From: Bacteriovoracaceae bacterium
GTDB lineage: Bacteria > Bdellovibrionota > Bacteriovoracia > Bacteriovoracales > Bacteriovoracaceae
DNA length: 13,853 nt
Direction of reading: 5' to 3'
Assembly: GCA_023954595.1 (NCBI GenBank)
Contig: JAGSHJ010000037.1
Coordinates: 1-13,853, forward strand
The first letter of the stretch is position 1; each line of letters starts with the position of its first letter. Positions 6,796-13,853 of the stretch are shown here, piece after piece. The translations under genes and the position numbers were made by a program. Under the pieces are notes generated by a model. It saw nothing but the letters and a program-made list of their open reading frames with translations, did no database searches and was not told where the DNA came from.

Positions 6796-8499
6796 TTATA
6801 CAGTTTTCAGATATTCTTTTACTTGTTCACTTGTACCAAGCTCTAAAACTTTTTCGACGTGCTTCTTGCACTCGTTGAAGTTCAAACCTCTTACAAGTTT
6901 TCTTGTGGTCAATACATGCATAGGGCTCATACTAAGTTCAGTAAGGCCCATCCCCACAAATAATGGAACCAATAGAGGGTCATGGGCCATGCTACCGCAC
7001 ATAGCAACCTCAACACCCTTAGCAAGACCGTTCTTTGCGACCATATTTATTAATCTTAAAAGTCCTGGGTTGAATGGATCGTACAGATGTGCGACCTTCT
7101 CATTCATTCTATCTACGGCACAGGTGTACTGGGTAAGATCATTGGTTCCAATACTGAAGAAATCAACATGGTTGGCAAGGATATCAGACATGATTGCAGC
7201 AGAAGGAATTTCAATCATCATTCCTACCTTATAGGTTCCAACACTAATACCTTGAGCTATCAGCTCTTGCTTGGCCTGTTCTAAAATAGATTTCGCTTCA
7301 AGGAGCTCATTCACAGAAGAGATCATAGGAAACATAATTCCAATATTTCCTTGAGTACTTGTTCTAAGCATCGCTCGAAGTTGTGCTTTAAATAGCTCTT
7401 TGTCGTCTAGGCAGATTCTAATTGCACGGTATCCAAGAAATGGATTTTCTTCATGACCGATATCTAAATAATCTAAATTTTTATCACCACCGATATCTAA
7501 AGTTCTAAAGATACACTCTTTATTATCAAGTCTTTTAACTATTGATGAGTAGATCTCATATTGCTCTTGTTCAGAAGGCATTTGGGACTTGTCCATAAAA
7601 AGGAACTCTGTTCTATAAAGTCCTACGGCCTCAGCATCATTTGCTTCAAACGAGTCCATATCCTTTAAATGGCCTATGTTTCCACCAAGTTTTACGCTGT
7701 GATTGTCCAAAGTGACACTCTCCACTCCTTTAAACTTAGATAGCTCCTGCTTGCGGTTCTCTTGCTCTGTTTTTATTTTTTGAAACTCATCCAGAATGCT
7801 TTGATCAGGGTTGATATAAACCTGTCCCTGCTCACCATCGAAAACCAAAAGGTCATCATTTTTTACGACTTCAGTAATATTACCAAGTCCAACAATCGCC
7901 GGCACTTCCATAGTTCTTGCCATGATAGCTGAGTGCGATGTCTTTCCACCAATATTAGTTATAAAGCCTAAGACTGCATCTTTATTTAAGGTAGCAGTCT
8001 CTGAAGGAGTAAGATCATGTGCAACAATGATAGCCCCGTTGTCCACTCTAGATAGATCAACACTCTCAATACCTAGAATATGTCTTGTAACACGAGAGTA
8101 AACATCTTTGATGTCAGCAACACGCTCTTTCATGTAAGCGTCGTCCATCGCCTCAAAAATTGAGACGAAGGTTTTTGTAACTGTATCCAGAGCGTATGCA
8201 CTATTGACCATGTCATTTGTGATCATTGAGCAAACTTGCTTTTTGATTTCAGGATCATCAAGAAGAAGCAGGTGGGCATCAAATATCTGCGCCTTTTCTT
8301 CGCCAAGATTTTTTAGAGTATCTTCTCTTAGAGCACTCAACTCTTCGCGGGATTTAGAAATGGCATCTTCAAGTTTTTTGATCTCTTTTTCTACAGAGTC
8401 AATTTTTGTCTTTTCGATAACGACCTCTTTATGATTGCCATAAACGAATGCCTTACCGATTGCAACACCTGGAGATGCCGAGATTCCTGTAATTACCAT
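6796..8499 (-). CDS. ptsI: PTS Enzyme I, phosphoenolpyruvate-protein phosphotransferase
   Basis: 567 residues, the usual length. The N-terminal half binds HPr and holds the phosphorylated histidine His189 in 'GGKTSHSAIMAR' (184-195), the same number as in E. coli. The C-terminal half is the PEP-binding barrel: 'GLYRTEFLFMD' (293-303), 'RTLDIGGDKN' (332-341), 'MIEIPSAA' (428-435), 'FFSIGTNDLTQYTCAVDRMN' (447-466) and 'VAMCGSMAHDP' (498-508) with the conserved Cys501. EI takes phosphate from phosphoenolpyruvate and passes it to HPr in the cytoplasm. It lies 10 nt after ptsH. Its ribosome binding site is weak (AAGAGA overlapping the ptsH stop), suggesting translational coupling. No extra GAF domain is present, so this is sugar PTS EI and not the nitrogen PtsP form. 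All catalytic residues are intact. Confidence 0.97.
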   Translation of the reverse strand: MVITGISASPGVAIGKAFVYGNHKEVVIEKTKIDSVEKEIKKLEDAISKSREELSALREDTLKNLGEEKAQIFDAHLLLLDDPEIKKQVCSMITNDMVNSAYALDTVTKTFVSIFEAMDDAYMKERVADIKDVYSRVTRHILGIESVDLSRVDNGAIIVAHDLTPSETATLNKDAVLGFITNIGGKTSHSAIMARTMEVPAIVGLGNITEVVKNDDLLVFDGEQGQVYINPDQSILDEFQKIKTEQENRKQELSKFKGVESVTLDNHSVKLGGNIGHLKDMDSFEANDAEAVGLYRTEFLFMDKSQMPSEQEQYEIYSSIVKRLDNKECIFRTLDIGGDKNLDYLDIGHEENPFLGYRAIRICLDDKELFKAQLRAMLRTSTQGNIGIMFPMISSVNELLEAKSILEQAKQELIAQGISVGTYKVGMMIEIPSAAIMSDILANHVDFFSIGTNDLTQYTCAVDRMNEKVAHLYDPFNPGLLRLINMVAKNGLAKGVEVAMCGSMAHDPLLVPLFVGMGLTELSMSPMHVLTTRKLVRGLNFNECKKHVEKVLELGTSEQVKEYLKTV

Positions 8500-8509
8500 A
8501 CCTGGTCTC

Positions 8510-8773
8510 TTAATTAAGGTTAAATTTGTTTTCGAAAAGCTTAGAAAGTGCTTCTACAGCTTCTGCCTCGTCAGCACCTGTCGCTTTAAGAGTAAGTTCT
8601 GTATTTTTAGTAAGTCCAAGTGCCATAAGCCCCATGATAGACTTAGCGTTTACCTCAGAGCCATTTACCATAACACTAACGTCAGAAGTGTAAGCATTAG
8701 CTTCTTTAACCAAAATTGCCGCAGGTCTAGCGTGAAGTCCTTCTTCATTTAAAACTGTTACTAATTTTTCCAT
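8510..8773 (-). CDS. ptsH: HPr phosphocarrier protein
   Basis: 87 residues. The active-site histidine is His14 in 'EEGLHARPAA' (10-19), which receives phosphate from EI and passes it to the IIA domain. 'VNAKSIMGLMALGL' (41-54) carries Ser45, equivalent to the regulatory Ser46, in a context like that of HPr proteins phosphorylated by HPr kinase; whether such a kinase exists here cannot be seen. A strong ribosome binding site, AAGGAG (8782-8787 on the plus strand), sits 8 nt before the ATG, the best in the operon, as expected for an abundant carrier. It lies 48 nt after the EIICBA gene and 10 nt before ptsI. Confidence 0.97.
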   Translation of the reverse strand: MEKLVTVLNEEGLHARPAAILVKEANAYTSDVSVMVNGSEVNAKSIMGLMALGLTKNTELTLKATGADEAEAVEALSKLFENKFNLN

Positions 8774-8821
8774 TTAACACACTCCTTATTTAAATTTATA
8801 TCAGGCCAAATTAATTGCCGA

Positions 8822-10780
8822 TTAGTTCATTGTAATTTTCATTAGATCTTTCTTATGATCAACATCTCCAAGCCCTAGAATAACAACCTCTTTGACATCG
8901 TTCATATTTGTAATAACAAATGGTGTGATCTCACTTTTGGCACGTTCTTTAATAAGCTCTAGATCAAATTCAATTAATTGATCCCCGGCCTTCACAGTGT
9001 CTCCAACCTTAACTAAAGATTTAAAGCCATCACCTTTCATCTTCACAGTATCAATACCAATGTGAACTAAAAGCTCTGTACCAGCTTGCGTCTTTATCCC
9101 AATGGCGTGATTTGTATGAAAAAGTTGAACAATTTCTCCATCTACAGGAGCGTAAAGCATTCCCTCTGTAGGAATGATGCCGACACCATCACCAAGTAGT
9201 TTCTCTGCAAATGTTGGATCTGGAACATCAGAGATATTTATGGCCTTACCAATCAATGGTGATTGAATTATAAGCTCTTTTATAGGTCCGCTTTGTGTAA
9301 GTGCCTCCTCTGTAGGCACAACCTCTGGTGCTTCGTCTTTTTGTGTGGGCGTTTTACCGTTAATGAATGCCTGTATTTCTTCTTTTAAAGCATCAGATTC
9401 AGGCCCAAATATAACCTGCATATTTTTGCCAGACGCCATAACACCAGCAGCACCAATGGACTTTAGAGCTTCTCTATCCACATTTTCTACTTGAACCATC
9501 TCAAGTCTTAATCGTGTGATACATGCATCTATGTGTTGAATGTTTTCTTTTCCACCTAATGCACCAAGCACCGCTTGGGCCTTTTCTGCGAGATTTTCAA
9601 ACTTCAAAGCTTTAGAAGAGCTATCTTCCCTTCCAGGTGTTTTAAAATTAAAGAACCCGATGGCCCAATAAAAGAATGTAAAATAAGCGCCAGCAATAAG
9701 TGGGCCTACTATAACCCATAGATACATACTGTTTTTTTGATTAAAAAAGCCCACACCGTAGTCAATAAGGGATGCTGAGAATGTATAACCTAAGTGAATC
9801 TCAAACATATTGGTCAGTAGACCGGATGCAAAAGCACCTAGTACATGAAAGACATAAAGAAGTGGTGCTGTAAAAATAAAGGCAAATTCAATAGGCTCTG
9901 TGATTCCAGTTATAATGGATGTTAGAGCAGCAGTAAGCATAACCCCACCAATTGCCTTTCTTTTAGCGATTGGAGCTCTTAAATACATAGCAAAACACGC
10001 TGCAGGTAGACCAAATAGCATTACTGGAAACTCGGCCGCCATAAAGCGACCAGCAGTTGGATCACCTGCAAAGAATCTTGCAGAGTCCCCAAGAACAGTT
10101 TTACCACTAGAAGTCACAAACTCACCAAACTCATAGAGAAATGGTGGATAGTAAACATGGTGAAGCCCCACTGGAATTAGAAGTCTCTTTCCGGCAGCGT
10201 AAAATGCAGGACCGATATCACTGTTCATTACAAGCGTTCCAAATTCATTTATCGCCTGCTGGATAGGTGGCCAAATAAGGCCTAAGATAATCCCAAGAAT
10301 TACAGACGATGCAGCGGTAACAATTGGAACAAGTCTTTTACCTGCAAAGAAACCTAGAATTGGGTGAAGTTTAGTTTGATAGAATCTATTATATAAATAA
10401 GCAGTTAAAAGACCTACAATGATGCCACCAAAAACTCCTGTATTGATAGCAAGCTCAAGACCTCTAATTTCGCTCATAGATGTTAGAACATTACCTAAAG
10501 TGAAATAGCCTACAACTGCCGCAAGGCCTGCGACACCAGCACCACCAGTGAATCCAATTGCGACTCCAATAGCAAATACAACAGGAAGTTGTTCAAAGAT
10601 GGAGATTCCACCAGTAAACATAAGCTTTCCCAAAGAGTCGATCCACAATGCTTCATTACCTTGAAGGATTCGGCCGAATGCTACTAAAAGACCGGCTGCT
10701 GGTAGAACTGACACAGGTGTCATTAATGACTTTCCTACTTTCTGTAAAAGTGAAAAAACTGTGCTGCTAACTTTGCTCAT
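8822..10780 (-). CDS. ptsG: PTS EIICBA of the glucose/N-acetylglucosamine family (glucose favoured)
   Basis: 652 residues, domains in order IIC-IIB-IIA. IIC (about 8-380) is the multi-helix membrane transporter with 'GITEPIEFAF' (292-301). IIB (about 395-475) has the phosphorylated cysteine Cys420 in 'HIDACITRLRL'. IIA (about 500-645) has His573 in 'LLVHIGIDTVKMKGDGF' with supporting His558 in 'NTNHAIGI'. A 'KTPGRED' linker joins IIC to IIB. The protein imports and phosphorylates sugar at the inner membrane. 'GLHHVYYPPF' (205-214) and 'AGDPTAGRFM' (238-247) look like glucose PtsG, while 'IHLGYTFSASLIDY' (328-341) recalls GlcNAc NagE, so specificity is not settled by sequence. Co-encoding with glucoamylase, and no nagA/nagB nearby, favours glucose. 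GGAG 6 nt before the ATG is the ribosome binding site. First gene of the operon; a striking inverted repeat lies just upstream. Confidence 0.93.
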   Translation of the reverse strand: MSKVSSTVFSLLQKVGKSLMTPVSVLPAAGLLVAFGRILQGNEALWIDSLGKLMFTGGISIFEQLPVVFAIGVAIGFTGGAGVAGLAAVVGYFTLGNVLTSMSEIRGLELAINTGVFGGIIVGLLTAYLYNRFYQTKLHPILGFFAGKRLVPIVTAASSVILGIILGLIWPPIQQAINEFGTLVMNSDIGPAFYAAGKRLLIPVGLHHVYYPPFLYEFGEFVTSSGKTVLGDSARFFAGDPTAGRFMAAEFPVMLFGLPAACFAMYLRAPIAKRKAIGGVMLTAALTSIITGITEPIEFAFIFTAPLLYVFHVLGAFASGLLTNMFEIHLGYTFSASLIDYGVGFFNQKNSMYLWVIVGPLIAGAYFTFFYWAIGFFNFKTPGREDSSSKALKFENLAEKAQAVLGALGGKENIQHIDACITRLRLEMVQVENVDREALKSIGAAGVMASGKNMQVIFGPESDALKEEIQAFINGKTPTQKDEAPEVVPTEEALTQSGPIKELIIQSPLIGKAINISDVPDPTFAEKLLGDGVGIIPTEGMLYAPVDGEIVQLFHTNHAIGIKTQAGTELLVHIGIDTVKMKGDGFKSLVKVGDTVKAGDQLIEFDLELIKERAKSEITPFVITNMNDVKEVVILGLGDVDHKKDLMKITMN

Positions 10781-10793
10781 TTAACTCTCCAAC

Positions 10794-10816
10794 GTATAGG
10801 TTTCAATAACCTATAC
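10794..10816. promoter_or_regulatory. Perfect inverted repeat in the PTS operon leader
   Basis: GTATAGGTT (10794-10802) and AACCTATAC (10808-10816) are perfect 9-bp arms around a 5-bp centre. It begins 13 bp upstream of the EIICBA ATG, right beside the GGAG ribosome binding site. As DNA it has the size of a dimeric repressor operator; as RNA it would fold into a 9-bp stem with a 5-nt loop just before the ribosome binding site. No T-run follows, so it is not a terminator. Confidence 0.6.
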
Positions 10817-10842
10817 TAATAAGTTGATCGTTTTAATAGATT

Positions 10843-10856
10843 TTTTAGATCTAAAA
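10843..10856. promoter_or_regulatory. 14-bp perfect palindrome in the PTS operon leader/promoter region
   Basis: TTTTAGATCTAAAA reads identically on both strands. It lies 27 bp upstream of the perfect inverted repeat, between the tentative promoter and the gene. It may be a protein-binding site; chance is possible in AT-rich DNA. Confidence 0.3.
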
Positions 10857-10878
10857 TGAGCTGAAATAGCGCCTAAAT

Positions 10879-10907
10879 GGAATATTTTGGTGAAAAATGC
10901 GCGTCAA
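10879..10907 (-). promoter_or_regulatory. Tentative promoter of the PTS-glucoamylase operon
   Basis: On the minus strand TTGACG (10902-10907, 5 of 6) and TATTCC (10879-10884, 3 of 6) are separated by 17 bp. This would give a leader of about 90 nt containing both palindromes. The weak -10 would suit an activated promoter. Other AT-rich -10-like boxes closer to the gene cannot be excluded. Confidence 0.25.
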
Positions 10908-10943
10908 AAGATGCTAACTCCGCGCACCATCCAAGGATGCGCA
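10898..10943. repeat. Cluster of GCGC-containing dyads between the FHA and EIICBA genes
   Basis: TGCGCG (10898-10903), CGCGCA (10921-10926) and TGCGCA (10938-10943) make a small GC-rich patch in an AT-rich intergenic region. The last two can pair as a stem of about 7 bp with one wobble (minus strand GCGCATC with GGTGCGC) 3' of the FHA stop, but no T-run follows. The cluster overlaps the tentative PTS -35. Confidence 0.35.
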
Positions 10944-10951
10944 AAGTCATA

Positions 10952-11458
10952 TTAGTTCATGAATGGAATTTGTGAAGTGCTTAGATAGTAGGCCCAAAAA
11001 ACAACAACCGAGGCACCCATTAATCCAAAAAGAATGTCGGATGCTTCAATTCTGTTTAATTTTGAATTTTTCTCCCTCGCTGCTCTAGGCGAGTTTATCT
11101 GTGAGCGCTCTCTTATTTTTGGCTCCACAGTGAATGAGTTTTCACTTTCGGTTTCTTCTTTCTTTTCAAAAGTAATTCTTACTTCCATATCACCTGGAAG
11201 CATGACGGTGTTGAACTCAAAAAAAGGATATGATTCTGATGTTAAAACTTTTTTGCCATCTAGGATTACCCAATTATTTGACGCTAGAAGCTTCAAGTTT
11301 AGGCGCTCTTCATCTCGTTCCAACAGCAGGTGCTCTCTAGAGATACAATCTTCTTTGATTCGAATATCGCAACTTGAGCCTCTTCCGAGAACAACTCTAT
11401 CCTTATCAATTTCATCTTCGTAAATGACCTTACCAAGTTTTTCTATAACGACGAACAC
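10952..11458 (-). CDS. FHA-domain protein with a C-terminal membrane helix
   Basis: 168 residues. Residues 1 to about 98 form a forkhead-associated domain, a phosphothreonine-binding module. The signature residues are Gly25-Arg26 in 'VLGRGSSCDIRI', Ser40-Arg41-Glu42-His43 in 'ISREHLLL', and 'SNNWVILDGKKV' (60-71), in place of the usual NGTxxNG loop. A charged linker (about 99-138) leads to one hydrophobic helix at about 141-160, leaving only 8 residues beyond, so the FHA domain probably faces the cytoplasm on a tail-type anchor. Such proteins commonly recruit Ser/Thr-kinase substrates or secretion parts; no kinase or phosphatase partner is adjacent. The start is GTG at 11456-11458, chosen because AGGGGG lies about 5 nt before it. 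It follows the exported unknown gene by 60 nt and may have its own promoter there. Confidence 0.88.
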   Translation of the reverse strand: MFVVIEKLGKVIYEDEIDKDRVVLGRGSSCDIRIKEDCISREHLLLERDEERLNLKLLASNNWVILDGKKVLTSESYPFFEFNTVMLPGDMEVRITFEKKEETESENSFTVEPKIRERSQINSPRAAREKNSKLNRIEASDILFGLMGASVVVFWAYYLSTSQIPFMN

Positions 11459-11489
11459 CAGTCCCCCTAAAAGTGATGATTACACATCC

Positions 11490-11498
11490 ATTCTAACA
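11490..11498 (-). promoter_or_regulatory. Tentative extended -10 promoter for the FHA gene
   Basis: On the minus strand TGT precedes TAGAAT (11490-11495), an extended -10 element. The -35 region is poor. Transcription would start near 11483, about 25 nt before the GTG. The gene could also be read from the upstream pair without it. Confidence 0.3.
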
Positions 11499-11518
11499 TA
11501 AATTACTAAACATCCAGC

Positions 11519-12241
11519 TCAGGGAAAGAAAATCTTAGGCCCCAGGCCATCGCACTCCTCAACACCACCAATAAGTGTATTCCACGTATTTTCATGTAGA
11601 GTTGCGATCTTTACAAGCTCAGTTGGCAAGTTCTGTAGTGAAATAGTCCTAAACCGAGTCTCATAACACTTACTATCACCTGATGTTTTTAAACTTTGTG
11701 AGAAAAAATACTTATTGTTGACTAGTCTTTTAGTGGAAACAAAGTCTTTCTTATCAATCCAATTGAATTGCCAGTTTACTTTCTCGTGAGCTCTTATAGA
11801 AGTCATTGTGTTTTTGTAGTATAGATCCACACCCTCATTTATACCGAAAAACTCAATGGCACTAAGCCCTTGTGCCGAGACACCTAGTTGCTGAATAAAG
11901 TTTTTAAAAGCACCTTCATTTTTAATTTGTTCATTAATTGAAATGTAAAAGCTTGGTCGAACTTTCTTATTAACGACACGAAAGCCAAACCTAAAATTGT
12001 CCCTATAGAAGTCTCCAGACTTCTGTGCCCAGGAACTGTAAGTTCCGAGAGCATGCTTAATAAGCTTCAATTGATGACCAGTGAACTTCTCCGCAAGCTT
12101 AAATTCATCATATGCCCATTTATAGTACTCTGAACTCCAAAAGCTAATGAACTTCTGATCAGCATCTCCAAAAACATTTACAACAGGATGCGCAAAACAA
12201 TTAAGAGATAAAAGAATGGCTAAAATTTTAATTTTGAACAT
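11519..12241 (-). CDS. Exported protein of unknown family
   Basis: 240 residues; I do not recognise the family. Residues 1-17 are a Sec signal peptide ('MFKIKILAILLSLNCFA', cleavage before HPV), so the protein should be periplasmic or outer-face. The mature part has no membrane segment and is rich in aromatic residues. It has an early helical region ('DQKFISFWSSEYYKWAYDEFKLAEKF', given here as residues of about 28-53 split by no gap) and two late cysteines, Cys192 and Cys229, that could form a disulfide. Its ATG lies inside the end of the upstream membrane spermidine-synthase-like gene (14-nt overlap in another frame), which implies translational coupling and a possible shared role at the envelope. 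No catalytic motif is visible. It is intact, with codon use like its neighbours. Confidence 0.75.
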   Translation of the reverse strand: MFKIKILAILLSLNCFAHPVVNVFGDADQKFISFWSSEYYKWAYDEFKLAEKFTGHQLKLIKHALGTYSSWAQKSGDFYRDNFRFGFRVVNKKVRPSFYISINEQIKNEGAFKNFIQQLGVSAQGLSAIEFFGINEGVDLYYKNTMTSIRAHEKVNWQFNWIDKKDFVSTKRLVNNKYFFSQSLKTSGDSKCYETRFRTISLQNLPTELVKIATLHENTWNTLIGGVEECDGLGPKIFFP

Positions 12242-13853
12242 TTTTAAACTGTCCTGGTTTAAAGATTGAATTTATATCGCCTTCTTCAGTGGGAGAATCA
12301 ATAATTGAAGAGATGTCCAATTTTATCAAATTAAGATAACTACTTCTTGAGATGAAATTTGATTTCTTTATAAGATCATAATCAAAATTCAAATGTGACT
12401 TTTGCTGGGTTAAAACTATAAAGGGAGCGAGTGCTCCTATAGCATGTACGCCTCTAAAGCCAGAGGCCTGCATCGTTTTAACTATAGTTCGGGCGGACCT
12501 TGAGAACTGTCCATCATTTACATTTCTTTTAACCGGAACATCAACAATGGCCATCCCATTGGGTGTTAGTTTATTTTTTAGAAGAGTATAAAATTCCAAG
12601 CTGTAGAGTTTTTTTAATTCGTCACTATTTGGATATGGAAAATCCACAAAGATAGCATCATACTCAATGTTTTCTTCCTGGCCTAAAAAAGTAAAAGCGT
12701 CTGCGTAAATGACATCCACTTTATCGTTATAAAGTGCACCCTCGTTTAGAGTTGAAATAACTGGATGTGTGTGTGTAACCTCAATTACCTTTTCATCAAG
12801 TTCCACAATTTTAATAGCCTCTATCTCTTCTCTTTTTAAAAGCTCTTTAACTAGAATGCCATCCCCACCACCTAAAACAAGAACGGACTTTGGGACTCTA
12901 CCCATCAAGTTGAATAACCCATGGGAGAACGTTTCGTGATACACCTCATATGAAAAAGTACTGAACTGAATCTTCTCGTTTAGGTACAAGTCTACTTTTC
13001 CCTGTCCTGCAACTCCTCTATATTTTAAAGGCCGTCTATGTACTATATCTAATGTTTGATATGGAGTATGAACTCTTTCGACTTTTCCAAAGTTCTGTAA
13101 AACACTATAGAAGCTCTTAACATCACCTAATTCAAACGAGTTAAATTCATAACCATAGTAATTGGAGTGTACTGCAAACTTGTCAATTAAAGGATAGGCC
13201 AAGCTTAAAACTTTCCCAAAAATTAGAACACAACAAACGGCCGCCAATTTCTTAATATCGAATCGCTGCACAAGCATCAATACACAGACAAGTGAGTTAA
13301 GACAGGCAAAGAAGATAAACTTAAACTCGGAGCTCTTCCCTTCCAGTAAAAACATACAAATAAATACACCGGCCAAAAGAGAGCCCAAGTAGTTAAAGAA
13401 AAATATTTTATTTAACTCTTTGTCTTTAACTTCGTTCTTGTATACCTCCAACAACCACGGCAGCTCAATTCCTGTCAAAAGCCCTATAACTACCAAGGGA
13501 AGACTCAAACTTGCCATAATAATTAAGCTATTACTTATTGGTGGATATAAGTCACTCACAAGCCCTAGAGCACTCAAAAGCCCGAGTGAGCTTTTGAGTA
13601 TGGTTGGGATAAAAAAACCAAGAGCAGATAGACTGAGTTCCAGACAAAAGAGTTTATTAAAGCTTGGCCGTTGTTTGAAATGGGCCACTAGACTTCCAAG
13701 ACCCATAAATAAAAGAAATAAACCAATGGATATGGTCTGCCCTAAAACTTCGTTGCCTGTAGTCCTGCCAATAAAGGCTGAAAATGCCAGTTCATGGCCC
13801 ATGCTACATAGTGAAGTTAAAGCGACAATGACCAGTATAATTGATCTATGCAT
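12228..13853 (-). CDS. Multi-pass membrane protein with spermidine-synthase-like (aminopropyltransferase) domain
   Basis: 541 residues to the right edge. The ATG at 13851-13853 is a plausible true start because the first helix begins at once, but an upstream start is not excluded. About seven membrane helices fill residues 3-28, 38-58, 68-88, 106-130, 150-171, 177-196 and 202-221. The C-terminal part is a spermidine-synthase-like Rossmann domain: 'TPYQTLDIV' (263-271), 'SYEVYHETFSHG' (301-312), 'VLVLGGGDGILVKELL' (324-339), 'IVELDEKVIEV' (349-359), 'YADAF' (383-387) and 'DAIFVDFPYPN' (399-409). The family moves aminopropyl groups from decarboxylated S-adenosylmethionine to putrescine. Long membrane-bound members normally read DFPDP where this one reads DFPYP: Tyr407 replaces the second, catalytic Asp. 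It may therefore be inactive as a classical synthase or act on something else. The exported unknown gene overlaps its end. Confidence 0.87.
   Translation of the reverse strand: MHRSIILVIVALTSLCSMGHELAFSAFIGRTTGNEVLGQTISIGLFLLFMGLGSLVAHFKQRPSFNKLFCLELSLSALGFFIPTILKSSLGLLSALGLVSDLYPPISNSLIIMASLSLPLVVIGLLTGIELPWLLEVYKNEVKDKELNKIFFFNYLGSLLAGVFICMFLLEGKSSEFKFIFFACLNSLVCVLMLVQRFDIKKLAAVCCVLIFGKVLSLAYPLIDKFAVHSNYYGYEFNSFELGDVKSFYSVLQNFGKVERVHTPYQTLDIVHRRPLKYRGVAGQGKVDLYLNEKIQFSTFSYEVYHETFSHGLFNLMGRVPKSVLVLGGGDGILVKELLKREEIEAIKIVELDEKVIEVTHTHPVISTLNEGALYNDKVDVIYADAFTFLGQEENIEYDAIFVDFPYPNSDELKKLYSLEFYTLLKNKLTPNGMAIVDVPVKRNVNDGQFSRSARTIVKTMQASGFRGVHAIGALAPFIVLTQQKSHLNFDYDLIKKSNFISRSSYLNLIKLDISSIIDSPTEEGDINSIFKPGQFKNVQN

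Noticed and set aside
6866..7234. Open frame of 122 codons on the plus strand opposite ptsI
   Set aside because: It is antisense to a fully conserved stretch of Enzyme I including the CGSMA motif, and its own product resembles nothing recognisable.
10794..10816. PTS leader repeat as a LicT/SacY/GlcT-type ribonucleic antiterminator
   Set aside because: Such sites overlap a terminator hairpin with a T-run; none is present, and no antiterminator gene is linked.
10921..10943. GC-rich hairpin after the FHA stop as an intrinsic terminator
   Set aside because: The stem is followed by no T-run on the minus strand, so it was recorded only as part of the GCGC dyad cluster.
11034..11423. Open frame of 129 codons on the plus strand opposite the FHA gene
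   Set aside because: Its product is Ser/Leu-rich with no family features, it lacks a ribosome binding site, and the opposite strand encodes a clear FHA domain.

Overview
The window reads as chromosomal DNA of an AT-rich Gram-negative bacterium. Several products carry Sec-type signal peptides, Shine-Dalgarno sites are clear, and gene density is ordinary. The gene content (IICBA-type PTS with unlinked-crr architecture, exported GH15 glucoamylase, OsmC-YcaO fusion, ArsH, long membrane spermidine synthase) would suit a low-GC member of the Bdellovibrionota/Bacteriovoracales or a related proteobacterium. That placement is inference; nothing here fixes the taxon. There is no rRNA, tRNA, CRISPR array, insertion sequence or phage gene, and no obvious island boundary.

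Layout. (1) 1-786, minus: 5' part of an exported metallophosphoesterase of the GNRD-x-NK type, cut by the left edge. (2) 967-2283, plus: an exported protein with a probable GyrI-like effector-binding fold, a GNAT acetyltransferase 24 nt behind it, and a small DUF3820 protein that may be translated from a leaderless mRNA. (3) 2337-3035, minus: ArsH, an FMN-dependent NADPH oxidoreductase, preceded by a promoter with the geometry of MerR-family-controlled promoters (20-bp spacer holding a dyad). No ars or mer partner lies in the window. (4) 3243-5432, plus: a 729-residue OsmC-YcaO fusion, closed by a strong bidirectional terminator. (5) 10780 to 5466, minus: a four-gene carbohydrate operon, PTS EIICBA (glucose/GlcNAc family), HPr, Enzyme I and an exported GH15 glucoamylase. 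(6) 13853 to 10952, minus: a multi-pass membrane protein with a C-terminal spermidine-synthase-like domain, an exported protein of unknown family overlapping it by 14 nt, and an FHA-domain protein with one C-terminal membrane helix.

The clearest functional unit is the PTS operon. The secreted glucoamylase would release glucose from alpha-glucans (starch, glycogen). EIICBA would import it as a phosphosugar, with phosphate passing from phosphoenolpyruvate through EI (His189) and HPr (His14) to the fused IIA (His573) and IIB (Cys420). The whole phosphorelay and its substrate supplier sit in one transcription unit, preceded by a leader with a perfect 9-bp-arm inverted repeat just before the ribosome binding site.

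The points most worth following are the MerR-like operator at arsH, the PTS-leader inverted repeat, the Tyr replacing the expected catalytic Asp in the spermidine-synthase-like protein, and the PTS plus GH15 gene arrangement. I did not find a convincing wholly new system.
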